Assembly: GCA_027704905.1 (NCBI GenBank)
Contig: CM051015.1
Span: 15,565,692 to 15,629,691 of the forward strand
Reading direction: 5' to 3'
DNA: 64,000 bases
Source: Muraenolepis orangiensis
Taxonomy: Eukaryota > Chordata > Actinopteri > Gadiformes > Muraenolepididae
Below are positions 1 through 29,663 of this stretch, piece after piece (position 1 is the stretch's first letter; the number at the start of each line of letters is the position of its first letter). The notes below the pieces were generated by a model. That model made no database searches, was not told where the DNA came from, and saw nothing but the letters and a program-made list of their open reading frames with translations. Made by a program: the position numbers and the translations under genes.

Positions 1-109
1 TTCAGAGGGGGAGGCAGGCCTCGTTGACGAGGCTGGAGGCCGTGGGGAAGAAGCTGTGTTTGTGATTTATTAACCTCATCATAATGTTTGCGTGTGGACC
101 CCTTGGCAG

Positions 110-17902
<17,793 letters not shown>

Positions 17903-17947
17903 AGAGTGTGTGTGTGTGGGTGTGGGTGGGTGTGTTTTTCACTGTCT

Positions 17948-17953
17948 AATAAA
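17948..17953 (+). terminator. ttc21b: ttc21b polyadenylation signal
   Basis: AATAAA 46 bases after the ttc21b stop codon (17900-17902). Confidence 0.85.
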
Positions 17954-18009
17954 AATGTTTCCTTGTAAAACTCAGCTGAAGTCATCTGAAGTGTACTGTA
18001 CATGGTTCC

Positions 18010-18345
18010 TAGGTGTCTTGTGTGTATAATAAGAGCCTATTAAATAAAACGGTTTATTAAAGTATATTTAATAATTAAAACAGTTCATTATTATGCCTAT
18101 TAAATATCTAAAACATTGTATTACAGCCTATTTAAAAAAAATTAAACCGTTAAACAGTATATTAAAGAAATAAAACAGTTTATTACAGCTTATTAAAGAA
18201 ATAAATCAATTAAAAGACTAACTATTAAATATACTAACCTATTAAATAAATAAATGGTATTGCAGCCAATTTATTGAATAAAACAGTTTATTACAGCCTA
18301 TTGTATGAATAAAAGTTAAATAAATACAAGTTTATTAGTCTATTA
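18010..18345. repeat. AT-rich minisatellite, segment 1
   Basis: Units like CAGTTTATTACAGCCTATTA. The same repeat reappears at 22190-22272 and 32440-32575, as if one array was split by transposon insertions. Confidence 0.85.
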
Positions 18346-18349
18346 ATTT

Positions 18350-19420
18350 ATTTCTACCACCAACTGCAAGCGGTGTTGGACACAAAAAGAGAGAAAGACA
18401 TCACAATCCTCATGGGCGACTTTATGCCAAGATAGGATCAGACAACACAGGCTATGAGGGGGTCATGGGGACACAAGGACTGGGCAAGATGAACGGAAAT
18501 GGTGAGCATTGCAAACCTGTGCTCCTTGAACCAGCTGGTGATAAGAGGCAGCATCTTCCTTCACAAGCGGATACACAAGGCCATGTGGAGATCTCCAGAC
18601 CATGTCCCGGAGAACCAGATCGACCATGTCTGCATCAGTTAAATTTAGATGATCATGGTAAGATGTACGCGTGATGCGAGGTGCTGAGATGTTATCAGAT
18701 CAAGTCAAGTCAAGTCAATTTTATTTGTATAGCCCTTAATCACAGTTACAGTCTCAAAGGGCTTCACATGCCACATGTTTACAACGCCCCCCAAACCCTA
18801 GCCCCCCTAAGGGCAAAAAACTCCCTTAATTACTACTGGGGGATCATGCTCCTATCAGTTCCCGGTAAAGTCCTCAACAGCATCCTTTTGGAGCGAAGGA
18901 AAGAGGCAGTTGATGCCAAGCTTAGCGATCAGCAGGCAGGTTTTCGCAGGAACAGATCCTGCGCCGATCAGATTGCCACTCTGCGCATCATAGTAGAGTA
19001 GTCCCTGGAATGGAACTCCCCCTCTACATTCAATGTATGGACTATGAGAAGGCGTTCGACAGTGTCGACAGAGAGATACTGTGGAAGCTGCTGAGGCACT
19101 ATGGAGTACCCTAGAAGCTTATCTCCCTAATCCAGTGTACCTACAGAAGCACGACATGCAAGGTCATGCAGGACAGATGTCAGACAGCTTAAAGGTAAAG
19201 ACGAGTGCGTCAAGGGTGTCTACTGTCGCCTTTCCTTTTCCTCCTTGTGTTTGACTGGATTATGAAACGCACTACAGCAGGAAGAGATAACGGAATACAT
19301 TAGACACTCTTGGACACGGCTGGAGGACCTCGACTTTGCTGACGACCTGGCACTCCTCTCGCACAACTGCAACCAGATGCAAGATAAAACCACTTACCTG
19401 ACATTACAAGATACAATCTA
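18350..19420 (+). mobile_element. RTE-like LINE fragment (endonuclease and RT pieces)
   Basis: Plus-strand endonuclease remnant at 18380-18640 (ENQIDHVCI, HKRIHKA). Reverse-transcriptase remnant at 18840-19280 (LLSVPGKVLNSILLERRKEA, DQQAGFRRNRSCADQIATLR). Stops and frameshifts break both. An unrelated tail is inserted between them at about 18705-18835. Confidence 0.75.
18703..18835 (-). mobile_element. Short LINE/SINE tail insertion
   Basis: CAATTTTATTTGTATAGCCC with CAAAGGGCTTCACATGCCAC; related to 51720-51790. It splits the RTE-like LINE. Confidence 0.55.
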
Positions 19421-19454
19421 TGCATTGGCCATTTGCAACAAGTACATTGGAATG

Positions 19455-20220
19455 CTTACTCAAGTCAAGTTTATTGTCACTTCACAGTTTACACAAGTAT
19501 AAAGCATTGATGTAAAAATCTTATGTGCAATACCCGACGACAGACAGCAGTTATAAAAATAAGATAAAAAAATAGATAAAAATAAAAAAATAAAAAATAA
19601 AAATGCAATTTATAAAATGCAAAATATCGGCACAGAAAAGAGCAATATGTATATATAAATCAATGTAATAAAATATACATTGTTATATGCTATACGCCCT
19701 TGTTCAGCAGCCTGATGGCCTGCCTGTGGAAGCTATCTCTAAGCCTATTTGTATGGCACTTGATACTGCGGTATCGCCTGCCTGACGGTAACAGTGAGTA
19801 CAGTTCGTGGCTGGGGTGAGCAATGTCTTTTATGATTCGTTTGGCCTTGGCCACGCACCGCTGATTGTATATATCCAGGAGGGAGGGGAGCTCACCTCCA
19901 ACGATATACTGGGCCGTCCGCACCACCCTTTGAAGCGCTCTGCGCTCGAGTGCGGTGCAGTTCCCGTACCAGGCGGTGATACACCACTCTCGATGGTGCC
20001 GTTATAGAATGTTCTCAGGATGCGGGGGCCCATGCTGAATTTCTTCAGACGCCTGAGGAAATACAGGCGTTGTTGGGCCCTTTTCACCACGTGTGTGGTG
20101 TGCGTGGACCATGTGAGGTCCTCGGAGATGTGCACGCCGAGGAACTTGAAGCTTCTGACCCTCTCTACTGCAACGCGGAGAGGGTCCTTGGAGCCATCAA
20201 TTAGAGCGCGGGGGAACAAC
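19455..20220 (-). mobile_element. Rex1-like LINE, 3' part
   Basis: Minus-strand readings 19830-20219 and 19690-19926 give a non-LTR RT C-terminal region (FKFLGVHISEDLTW, AQQRLYFLRRLKKFS, AIRLLNKG). The 3' end is the GTCAAGTTTATTGTCACTTC tail at 19460-19560, with an A-rich run next to it. Confidence 0.75.
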
Positions 20221-20800
20221 CGTATCCCCCCCGGAGCTGAGGTGGAACCAGCCCGGAAAACAAAGGGCTCGGAACCACCAGGAGCTGGGGGGGGTCATCG
20301 AGGGCAGGTGTAGCCACGGAGCAGATGTGGAACCAGCCCGGGAAACGATGGGCTCGGAACCACAAGGTGCTGGCGTAGCCACGAAGCTGATGTGGAACCA
20401 GCCCGGAAAACAATGGGCTCGGAAACCACCAGGAGCTGGCGGGGTCCTCGGGGACAGGTGTAGCCACGGAGCAGATGTGGAACCAGCCTGGGAAACGATG
20501 GGCTCGGAACCACGAGGTGCTGGCGTAGCCACGGAGCTAGCCTGGGAGCTAGCGACACGAGGAGTTTGCCTGGAAGCGGGGAGCTAGTCTGGAAACTAGG
20601 AGCTAGAGACACGGGGAGCTAGCCTGGAAGCTAGAGCTGGGGACACACGGGGCTAGCCTGGAAACTAGGAGCTAGAGACACAGGGAGATAGCCTGGAAGC
20701 TAGGAGCTGGAGACACAGGGAGCTAGCCTGGGAGCTAGGAGCTGGAGACACACGGAGCTAGCCTGGAAGCTAGGAGCTGGTACCTTACTGGTTCTCAGTA
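20197..20800. repeat. Two minisatellites (~65-bp GGAACCAGCCCGG; ~37-bp GGAGCTAGCCTGG)
   Basis: 20220-20540 repeats a unit with TGTGGAACCAGCCCGG and GGGCTCGGAACCAC. 20530-20790 repeats AGCTAGCCTGGAAGCTAGGA with GAGACACGGGG. The sequence CAATTAGAGCGCGGGGG occurs at both 20200 and 20898, flanking the block. Confidence 0.85.
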
Positions 20801-20819
20801 AGGTGCGCAATGGTCTAGC

Positions 20820-21905
20820 ACCGACGTCGGTCTTCAACAGCCTTAAGTAGGGAAGATCCCAGGTGTTGATGCCTGATTATGATGGGAAACACCTGGGATC
20901 AATTAGAGCGCGGGGGCACAACAGCAGTATCAACATCACTGTATCTATATCACCGTCATGCCGAAGAAAACTTAGAAGAACGCTGCCAAGAAGTCTCCTG
21001 GCCGTGGGCGTGGCCGCGAACGCAAGGAGGATCCATCATCACCCTCACCCTCACGCTCACCCTCTGATGGAGATGATGCAGGATTTGTGGTGTAAATCAA
21101 GAAAATGCATGTGTATTTCATATAAATAATACATATATTTTTGGTAAATTTAATAGTGTGTATTCATGTGTTCAAAGTGTTCCCATGTACCCCACCCTTT
21201 AGATAATTAGAGTATGTATTTGCTCAGTAGTTAAGAAAGTGTTCACAAAACGCAGTTGGAGGCCGCAGAGGAGTGTATTGGAGAATAGATAACAGAATGA
21301 CTCTCAGGGCCGGCGGATGGAAGAAGCCGTCATGGATGACTGGGCGCAGAAGTGGATCATTGATGGGGGAGGTCGCCCTGCCACACATACCTTGAGAGCC
21401 GGATAGATAAAAGGTCGCGAAGCACGGTCTGGCGGAAGAATACTGGACAAAATTAGTTTGAATGGGTTAACTATGTGTTTGTAGTGGAGAAGCTACTACT
21501 GTCAGGCAGTTAACTGGTTAGCCGGTCTGTGGGGTGGAGATCTCAGGCTCCCTGTTCCATGGAATATTGTATTGAATTGTATCTCAGCTGTTTTTTATTA
21601 AATCTTTTATAATTCTAAATTCTCTTTTGATTAGTTTGTTACGCACGGGTCTTCTGGGTTTCCCCGGTTGGAGCACAGTTAATATGTGTATCTGAGGATC
21701 GGACGATTAGAGCGAAGATCTGAACATGACAGTTCCAACCCCATTTTTATATACCAATTTCCCTAAACACTGCCAATACGCCATTATACGGTAGCTGTAA
21801 GTTAGAAACACGTTCAGTAAGTTCTGTGGTCGCCCGGAACACGTCTACATACGTCAATATGCGTTGGAGATAAGTTACACATAGAACATAGTTAGAATTA
21901 AGTTT
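20820..21905. other. Unassigned intergenic DNA
   Basis: No gene or known element recognised. It contains an inverted pair around 20848-20898 (ATCCCAGGTGTT and AACACCTGGGAT) and a CACCCTCACCCTCACGCTCA tract near 21050. Confidence 0.5.
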
Positions 21906-21908
21906 TTG

Positions 21909-21994
21909 GTACGCTAGACATTATCTCAACGTATTTCGAGTAACTTACAAACTTGTAAGTTACTCGAAATACGTTGAGATAATGTCTAGCGTAC
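21909..21994. repeat. Perfect palindrome, 42-bp arms, 2-nt centre
   Basis: Arms 21909-21950 and 21953-21994 are exact reverse complements, starting GTACGCTAGACATTATCTCA. The centre is AC. Confidence 0.95.
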
Positions 21995-21999
21995 AACTT

Positions 22000-22123
22000 A
22001 TACACGGCCATAAGTTGTAGGTAAGTTATGCGATCGTTGACACACGTTCACATACATTACTTGTAATGTATGTGAACGTGTGTCAACGATCGCATAACTT
22101 ACCTACAACTTATGGCCGTGTAT
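22000..22123. repeat. Perfect palindrome, 61-bp arms, 2-nt centre
   Basis: Arms 22000-22060 and 22063-22123 are exact reverse complements, starting ATACACGGCCATAAGTTGTA. The centre is TT. It lies five bases after the previous palindrome. Confidence 0.95.
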
Positions 22124-22189
22124 GCCAGTGTATTGCTCATACCTCAGACCTCGCCGTACTACGACGTATACCAGTATGCTTCAGCGTGC

Positions 22190-22272
22190 TCTTAATAAAT
22201 AAATAAATACGTTTATTACAGCCTATTAAATCAATAAAACAGTTTATTACAGTCTATTAAATAAATAAAACA
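22190..22272. repeat. AT-rich minisatellite, segment 2
   Basis: Same CAGTTTATTACAGTCTATTA units as 18010-18345 and 32440-32575. Confidence 0.85.
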
Positions 22273-23498
22273 GTGTAGGAAATGAGAAGAATACGCGGAG
22301 ACAATTCCGCAACGAAACGTGTGTCGCGTGGGTTTTTATTGAACTGAAGCAAAACAACAACAAAAAAACACCCTGGGTCGACGGAGGCAGTGGATTTGGC
22401 GCAAGCGGCCGCCCAACGCCGTGGCGGCTGAGCCAGCTCAACCGGTTGGTCCAGGTCTAGGTGGGCTGGCTTGAGGCGGTCCACGGAGATGCGCTCCGAC
22501 TTGCCCCCGATGTCCACGAGGAAGTGTTTATCTCCGGCCTCCAGGACGCGGAACGGCCCGTCGTAGGGCTGTTGCAGGGGCCCACGTTGGGCATCGTGGC
22601 GGATGAAAACATAGCACCGCCGACCCCAGACTCACCGGGACGTGGGACCGTGGAAGAACCATGTTGCGAGGTGGGGACAAGGGAAAAAACCCTGCCGATG
22701 TCCACGAGCTCGGGTCCGTTGCCAGGACGCTAACCAGGGTGCCGTGATGTTGGGGACAAACTCCCCCGGGAGCAGTAAGGGTGGGCCGTAAACCAACTCT
22801 TAGGGGCAGACGAACATGGGCCTGAGGAGCCTGTTAACCCTGCCGCTGTCCTTGAGGCTGGCTCGAAGCGCGGCATTCATGGAGCGATGGAAGCGTTCAT
22901 GTTACGTCCATTCATCAGCGGGTTTGTCTCGGCACGAGAAACACACATCCACTCAGGGTCACGTCGGAGGGGAGAGAGAGTTCATTACAGACATGCGCAG
23001 TACACAGTCACTTCAGGGGTCCGCACAGGGACTAACAACCGTCCAATTAAATGCCTGTAAACGAGGCCGCATAACACACAATCTTTACAGCAGACAAAAC
23101 AACAAACTTATGTCACACATGTAAAACATATATATTTCTATAACTCTGTAACATCTTATGGTTACCTAGGTTTCTCCAAACAAGTAACATTTGAACCTTT
23201 CAAACATGACCTTTGTTAGTGGCTTGGTCAGAACATCTGCCACCATGTTTAATTGTGCCCTTCAGGTAACGCAGCACCTGCTTTGCTGTTTCCCAGTGCT
23301 GTTGTTTTGGCTGTGGGTGCTGAGACAATTTACTGACCACCCAGCTTAGATCTGGCCTTGTAGATGTCATTATGTAAATCAAACCTCATTTTAACCTCAG
23401 CTTTATGCTGTGTAAAGTCAATGCCAAACAATGTTTAAGTTCCCCTAGATGATGTGAAAGAAATGCTGAAAAATAAATTTAAGATGAAGGATCTAGGG

Positions 23499-25342
23499 CA
23501 GGGATATTCAACTGGCGGCCCGCGGGCCAAATCCGGCCCGCGGGGAGCTTTCTCGTGGCCCCTGGAACGCACTCCATATTCCAATGTAAAAAAATAAAAA
23601 TAAAAAATAAAAAAAATATTAAAATGTATAATCATTTAAATAAATGTCAATATATGTTCGCTATTATGTTATCCGAATTAAATGAGTCCAAATTATTTCT
23701 CCTTCAATAGTTCTTAAAAGGCAATCTTGCATTGGACTGATCAGCGTGTACCGTATTGACCCGAATATAAGACGACCCCGATTATAAGACGACACCTCTT
23801 TTTCAAGACTCATTTTTGGAAAAAAATTAATAAAAATTTTTTTGAAGACAAAATCTTTTTTTTATAAAGAAAATAATTGTATTTGAAAATAATGATAACA
23901 CACATCACACATTGTGTTCAAATTTGCCTAACTTGGCAAACAAAAACAAAAACTGCCTCTTTAGGTACAGTTTTAAAACCACGTACGTGTTGTCCCATCT
24001 GCGAGGTGTGTTAACATGACCGTTTACTGGCTCTTCTCGTTTCCAGTCACTGATTTCACAATCGACTTCACAATCACTGATTTGCCGCCTTTCCTATGCC
24101 CAGTGACAGATGTTGGCATGTCAAAATACACAGGCGTTTGATCAGCATTGCCCATCTGATCAAGGGGGTATGAGTGCTTCTTCCTTAACATGATCACATC
24201 GCTGATAAGACAGTAGCTTCTCTCTGAAGTCTGAGGGCAGGCGCTGGGCTTGTCCTGCGTCGCAATGACAGGTGTTTGATGTCTCTGCTTCGTTTATCAC
24301 CATTATCTTAAAATTGGCATTGTAACTTTGTCTCTCCTGTTTATTAACTTGCCCTACTTTTAAGCCACTTTTTTCAAGTTGGTCGCTGTGTCTCTCCATT
24401 TCTATCTCTCCAGGTAACTGTTTTTATGTACTGTTACTTTAAGACTTTGAGTTACTTTAAGTGTCGCGCGGTGTCTCGGAACACTCGTTTGGCACAATCT
24501 GTTGTTGTGCAATTACATGTGCAATAACGGTACATCGAAAAGTCTAAACCCCGATTATAAGACGACCCCTCTTTTTCAGATTTTTTTCTAGGAAAAAAAC
24601 CCCGTCTTATATTCGGGTCAATACGGTATTTATCGCGACATTGTGTCAATCTCGTTACTCTCATTACTGATCCGAAATGAGCGGAGAGAAACGGCGGAAA
24701 ATTGACGGTGAAAACCGACACTTCAACCCCAAATGGACTGATGATTTTGTATTTATTTGACCATCGCACGCCAATCCTAGACCTTTATGTTTAATATGTC
24801 AAATAACTGTTTCAGTCTGCAAGGTTGCTAATGTGAGGCGCCACTATGAGACCAAGCATGCTGCTAACTTCAATGCTGCTTACCCGCCTGGTAGCACAGC
24901 TAGACGTGGTAAAATAGAAATACTTAAATCTTCTTACACTGCATCAACCACTATTCTTACAACTGCTTATGCCAGGACGAGAATCCAGACCCCTGCCAGT
25001 TATCATTTGCCCGTTGAGGGATTGTTCTGTTTTAGCCACCTCGGGAACCTTGTGTGAAATAAATATCCGTTTACCCGACTGCGTCTCGCTCTCCCTCCTT
25101 ATATTCCGCAGCAGACCACAAATCTGCCACAGTAGCCTACATTACTATTTTGGTTGCCTATTTTACTACTACTACTACTACAATAATAATAATAACAATA
25201 ATAATAATCATTATTATAATTGCATGGTTGGTTGTACAATAACAATGGCATTTGTTCATTTTCGTTGTCACAGTCTTGTGGCCCTCGCCTTCAAGACATT
25301 TTACAATTGTGGCCCCCTTCCTAATCTAGTTGAATACCCCTG
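23499..25342 (+). mobile_element. hAT (Charlie-like) DNA transposon inside the Copia RT
   Basis: The ends are inverted: CAGGGATATTCAACT at the left and AGTTGAATACCCCTG at the right. They are flanked by the 8-bp duplication ATCTAGGG (23491-23498 and 25343-25350). Plus-strand sequence from about 24677 resembles the N-terminus of a BED-finger hAT transposase (CLIC near 24795, HYETKH near 24840) but has an internal stop and lacks most of the protein. A (TAA/ACT)n run lies at 25155-25220. Confidence 0.85.
23751..24626 (-). mobile_element. Pogo-like DNA transposon nested in the hAT element
   Basis: Inverted repeats start CCGTATTGACCCGAATATAA at both ends and are flanked by TA (23749-23750 and 24627-24628). 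A minus-strand fragment at 24160-24399 (SYNANFKIMVINEAE) resembles a Brinker-type/CENP-B-like N-terminus. The rest of the transposase is absent. It is a different family from 16559-17598 with a similar terminal layout. Confidence 0.8.
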
Positions 25343-27846
25343 ATCTAGGGCCTAGATCCTTCATCTTAAATACATTTTTCAGCATTTCTTTCACATCACT
25401 GACCAGGTCGTTGGTATTGGCCACAATTAACAAATCGTCCACCCAAATGATCAGGATCACCCTTCCACCCTCAGATTGTTTTTCATAAATGCAATTATCT
25501 GCTGTGTTTTGTTCAAAATCATTTTCTACTAGGTGATCATGTAATATTTTGTCCAATTACGTCCAGATTGTTTCAGGCCATACGAACGACTTGTTCAGTT
25601 TACAAACCAAATGTTCATTAGTTTTAGACTCTGTTTCAAATCCCTCTGGTTGCTCCATGTATACCTCACAGTCCATCGGGGCATGGAGGTACGCTGTTTT
25701 GTATCCATTTGATGAAGCACAAGGTCCTCTTTTGCTGCTTTCTGCATCAGGATTCTCACAGATGTCATACTAGCAGTTGGGGAAAAAGTTTCTTTCCGTC
25801 TACTTGACTGTAGCCTTTTGCAACGTATCTGGTCTCAGACTGATCGAGGCTCTCTTTAATTGCAAAAACCCAGCGCCCTCCCACTGCCCTTTTTCCTTTA
25901 GGCAGCTTGCACAGGGTGAAGGTCTCATTCTCTTTCAAAGAGTTCATTTCTTCCTCCATTGCTTTAGCCCACTTTTGAGATCTCTCAGAGCTCATAGCCT
26001 CTGTATATGTTTTTGGTACACCAAATACAGCTTTATACAAATAATCCACATGCTGTTCATCTTCAGTATGTTCTGTCTTATACTGGTACTCTTTAAGATA
26101 TGTTTGAGCATCTATCTCTGGTTGGGTAACGATGTGTGCCCCCACTATCCCCTTGGATACTAGGTTGTCCTCTTTCACCTAGTGCACCTAGTCACTGTCA
26201 GACTAGTCTTGGGTTGTTCACCAATTCTAGTTGGCGCTACATTCAGCTCAATATCATCATCATCAACAGTCTCCATCGTTATGTGGATCTGTTTGAGTCT
26301 GGCTATCCTTTAATGAGCTAGCTGTCCTTTAATAGGGACTTCACTAGCCTATGCTTTGACACTTTTCCTGTCTTTGGAAAATAGACATTGTATGCAGGGC
26401 TATATTTGTCATATCCAATGAAAATTCCCTTGTCAACATTTTCTTCATTAACAGTGGACAGATAATACAGTTGACCAAAGACGTTAAATGTTAAACCTGG
26501 TACCATCATTAACACTCATCCAGTTATTACCATCTTTGAAATGCAATTCTGCCCCTTTGTCTGTAGCTGCTTTTACTGAGAAAATATCTTGTGGAAAGGT
26601 AGGTATATACAGGGCGTTCTTCAGTAGCGCTGTCACCTTGTGTCCCTTGCTGTCGACCAGGAAAATCTCCACTTCCCCTCTGGCCTTGGCAACTCCGGTA
26701 GTCTTGGTACCGTCGGCTAGTTCAATCACGTGGTTCTTAGGCTTAAAGTTTTTATCGATAGTCTTAAACTTCTTAAAGTCACTTATCATGTGCCATGTCG
26801 CACCACAGTCGACCATTAAGCCTTTAGTGTTAACTGTCCTTTTTGTCGGACTACTGTTATCACTCATCTTAAAAAAATATGACCTGTTATGTTCACAGTC
26901 TTCGTCGTCTTCTTCTGTTGCTCCTCGGCGCGCGCCCCAAAGTCCGTCTTGGTGTCCGGCTCCCGCCTCTGGTCCCGGGCACTCCGCTCGGGTCGAGCCC
27001 CAGCGCCCATGCTGGTCAACGGCTCCTGGTTGCTGCTCCTTCCCCGTCACTGCCGCCATGGAGTCCTGCTTTTTTCCTCAGCGCGGCTCGTCACTCCTGC
27101 GGTCTCGTCTCCTTTCGTCAGGCATGTTCGGACACGTCCTTGCAATGTGTCCCATCTTTCGGCATCTGTAGCATTCAATGCTGGCCTCATCTGCATTCCA
27201 CCCTCTGCCTCGCCCTCGTGGCGTGTAGCTGGCTGTCCCCGCGGCTCTCATCACGTTGTCTTCGGTCAAATCACTCGGCTTATATCTTTCAGTGTCCTCA
27301 AAACTCCTTAGCTTTGCTTTAAAGTCACTGAACGTTAGGGCCTCGTTCGTCTGAGTAATATTGACCACAAACGGTTTAAATGAGTCCGGCAAGCCTTTCA
27401 CTACCATTCCAACTTGCAAATCGTCACTAATGTTCTTGTCTGCCCTCGACAATGAAGCAAATATTGTCTCAGCACAAACAATATATTCTGTGACAGTCTC
27501 GTTGCTCTGCATGTGGAGGGCTGAGAGCTCGCAGTATAAGCTAACCACACACATGGCTTTCCCTTGCCTGCAGAATGCTCCCGTAATATTTTAAATGCCT
27601 TACGTCCATCCGCGGCTGCTTCTCTCATAATTAGTGACAAACTTTTATATTCTTCTCTATCTATTAGAGTCTATTCTTCCTGGTGTCGGCTTTTCTCAAT
27701 GCGTCGGGGCCATCAGCATTCGGGTCTATCACTGGCTGGGCCCTGATTGTTCCAGAAAGTCTGCGAAGTTCCAGATGCGCGAGGAATCGTAGTTTCTTTC
27801 ATCACCGTCGAACAACAGCCGGTTAATTTTTTGGCTAGACATAGTG

Positions 27847-27860
27847 CTGGGCCCATAACC
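27847..27860 (-). promoter_or_regulatory. Copia primer binding site (initiator-tRNA-Met half-tRNA type)
   Basis: On the plus strand CTGGGCCCATAACC lies directly beside the 5' LTR. It equals the anticodon-arm segment of eukaryotic initiator tRNA-Met. Drosophila copia-type elements are known to prime from an internal half of this tRNA. This confirms both family and direction. Confidence 0.8.
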
Positions 27861-28244
27861 TGTTACGTTATCCATTCATCAGCGGATTTGTCTTATCACA
27901 AGAAACACACATCTACTCAGGGTCGTGTCGGAGGGGAGAGAGAGTTTATTACAGACATGTGCTGTACACGGTCACTTCAGGGGTCCGCACAGGGACTAAC
28001 AACCGTCCAATTAAATGCCTGTAAACGAGGCTGCATAACACACAATACACTATGTTCAATAGTTCACATAGCTCGTTGGCCTGTGGGTGGTAAGCAGTAG
28101 TCCGAGGAGAGGTCGGAAGGGGCGCCGAACTGGGCAACCCACGTCGCAATGAACGCCCGTGCCACCTCGGCGGATGTTGCCGATGCTAGCGGGACCACCT
28201 CTGGCCAGCGTGTAGTCCTGTCAACTACCTACAACTCTATAGTT

Positions 28245-28645
28245 GACATATTTATTAATAAGATACCTGGTTACTGTACCTGCCATATATATTTAAATAT
28301 GTTGATAGAACTGCTCCTACTCCTATATATACATTTATATATATAAATGCCATACATTTATATATGCTCACTTGTATATACATTTACATTTATATATATT
28401 TATCCTGTTTTCAATAACGGCATACTATTAAATACTTACTTACCTGTATATATACCTATTATTATTATTATTATGCTGCTCATATCCCATTCAATACCTA
28501 GACTGTCTTTTAACCTGTACATTTTAATTTTAATTATATTACCATGCACTTTACTGCAACATTTGCACTCTGGTTAGATGCTAAATTATTTTCGCTGTAC
28601 TGTACTTGTGCTGTGCAATGACAATACATTTGAATCTAATCTAAT
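28245..28645 (+). mobile_element. LINE/SINE (AATCT)n tail inserted in the Gypsy integrase
   Basis: Same tail as 4370-4828. GTCAAC occurs at both edges (28228-28233 and near 28647), a probable target-site duplication. Confidence 0.65.
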
Positions 28646-28786
28646 CTGTCAACCATCGTCAGAAGGTAAGTGAAGCACTGGGAGGGTGGTAGTGGGCCCA
28701 CCAGGTCCACATGCACGTGGTCAGACCTCCTTTCCGGCACTGGGAAATGTTCTAGGGGCTTCTTGACGTGGTGGTGCACCTTAGCT

Positions 28787-29613
28787 TGTCATGGTTACGG
28801 TGGTTGACAGGGGGCGTGGCCAAGCCTCGGGCTTTGGCGGTGCACACACACACCTGCCGGCAATTGCCGATGGTAATTAGGGTAATCACCTCACCTGGGG
28901 GTATATATACCCTGGCGTCCCGTTACTTCGGGGCTACATCGTACTTACTACTTACTACTTTGTACTTTGTACATTCTGGACGGAATCGTTACGCCAATGT
29001 CCCGGTATCCAGATTACTCACCTGTCCCGCGTCACTCGCCGGTCTAATACCTGTTGCTACTCCGACCTCCCGGTATCTAGACCCCTTGCCTGTCCCGCGT
29101 TACTCTCCTGTCTAATACCTGTCGCTACTTCGACCTCCCGGTATCCAGACTTCTTGCCCGTCCCGGACTACTCGTCTATCTAATACCTGTCGCTACCCCA
29201 ACCTCCCGGTATCCAGACTCCTCTCCCATCCCAGACTACTCGTCTGTCTAATACCTGTCGCTACTTCGACCTCCCGGTATCCAGACTCCTCTCCCGTCCC
29301 GGACTACTCGTCGGTCTAATATCTGTCGCTACTTCGACCTCCCGGTATCCAGACACCTCGCCCGTCCCGGACTACTCGTCTGTCTAATACCTGTCGCTAC
29401 TTCGCCCTCCCGGTATCCAGACTCCTCTTCCGTCCCGGACTACTCGTCAGTCTACTACCTGTCGGTACTCCTCGGATCGACTTCCCGGTATCCAGACCCC
29501 TGGCCTGTCCCCGATCACTCTCTGTTGTCTTTGTGTAAATAAAGCTTCACGTTATAGCTTCACTGTGTCGTTGGTCTGCGTTCTGGGTCCTACCAAACTA
29601 CCCCCTTGTGACA
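28787..29613 (+). mobile_element. LTR of a Gypsy-like element, with internal 68-bp tandem repeats
   Basis: Begins TGTCATGGTTACGG and ends TTGTGACA. TATA-like GGGTATATATACCC near 28898; AATAAA near 29537. Between them, about six copies of a 68-bp unit (CTCCCGGTATCCAGACTCCT...) occupy 29000-29490. Similar to the LTR at 16781-17261. Confidence 0.65.
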
Positions 29614-29663
29614 GAACGACCTAGCCCTTATGGACCCCGGCGACCTCCAACCAGTGGAGGCAA

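Larger units (their letters stand above)
22900..28061 (-). mobile_element. Copia (Ty1-like) LTR retrotransposon, minus strand, degraded
   Basis: Two similar LTRs (22900-~23085 and 27861-28061) both start TGTTACG on the plus strand; GTTCA flanks the element at 22895-22899 and 28062-28066. Minus-strand order from 27860: PBS; gag (27078-27554) with a CX2CX4HX4C zinc knuckle near 27140-27175; protease-like MVDCGATWHM near 26800; an integrase-to-RT region 25765-26515 with frame breaks; a WVDD catalytic box near 25440; an RNase-H end at 23200-23382 (TRPDLSWVVSKLS, VLRYLKGT). It is interrupted at 23499-25342 by a hAT element and carries stops, so it is not functional. It sits inside the Gypsy integrase. 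Confidence 0.85.
22273..28786 (-). mobile_element. Gypsy (Ty3-like) element, minus strand, split by later insertions
   Basis: Minus-strand integrase pieces are colinear. 28645-28786 carries FPVPERRSDHVHVDLVGPLP; 28062-28240 carries TRWPEVVPL, WVAQFGAPS and TAYHPQANELCE; 22730-22895 carries FHRSMNAALRASLKDS and ELVYGPPLLLPGEF; about 22430-22517 carries the tail VDRLKPAHLDLD. The breaks coincide with a Copia element (22900-28061) and a LINE tail (28245-28645). The end near 22273-22380 may be LTR-derived. Stops and frameshifts make it a pseudogene. Confidence 0.75.

Noticed and set aside
29000..29490. Protein-coding repeat gene
   Set aside because: 68-bp tandem units between LTR promoter and poly(A) signals; period not a multiple of three and stops present.
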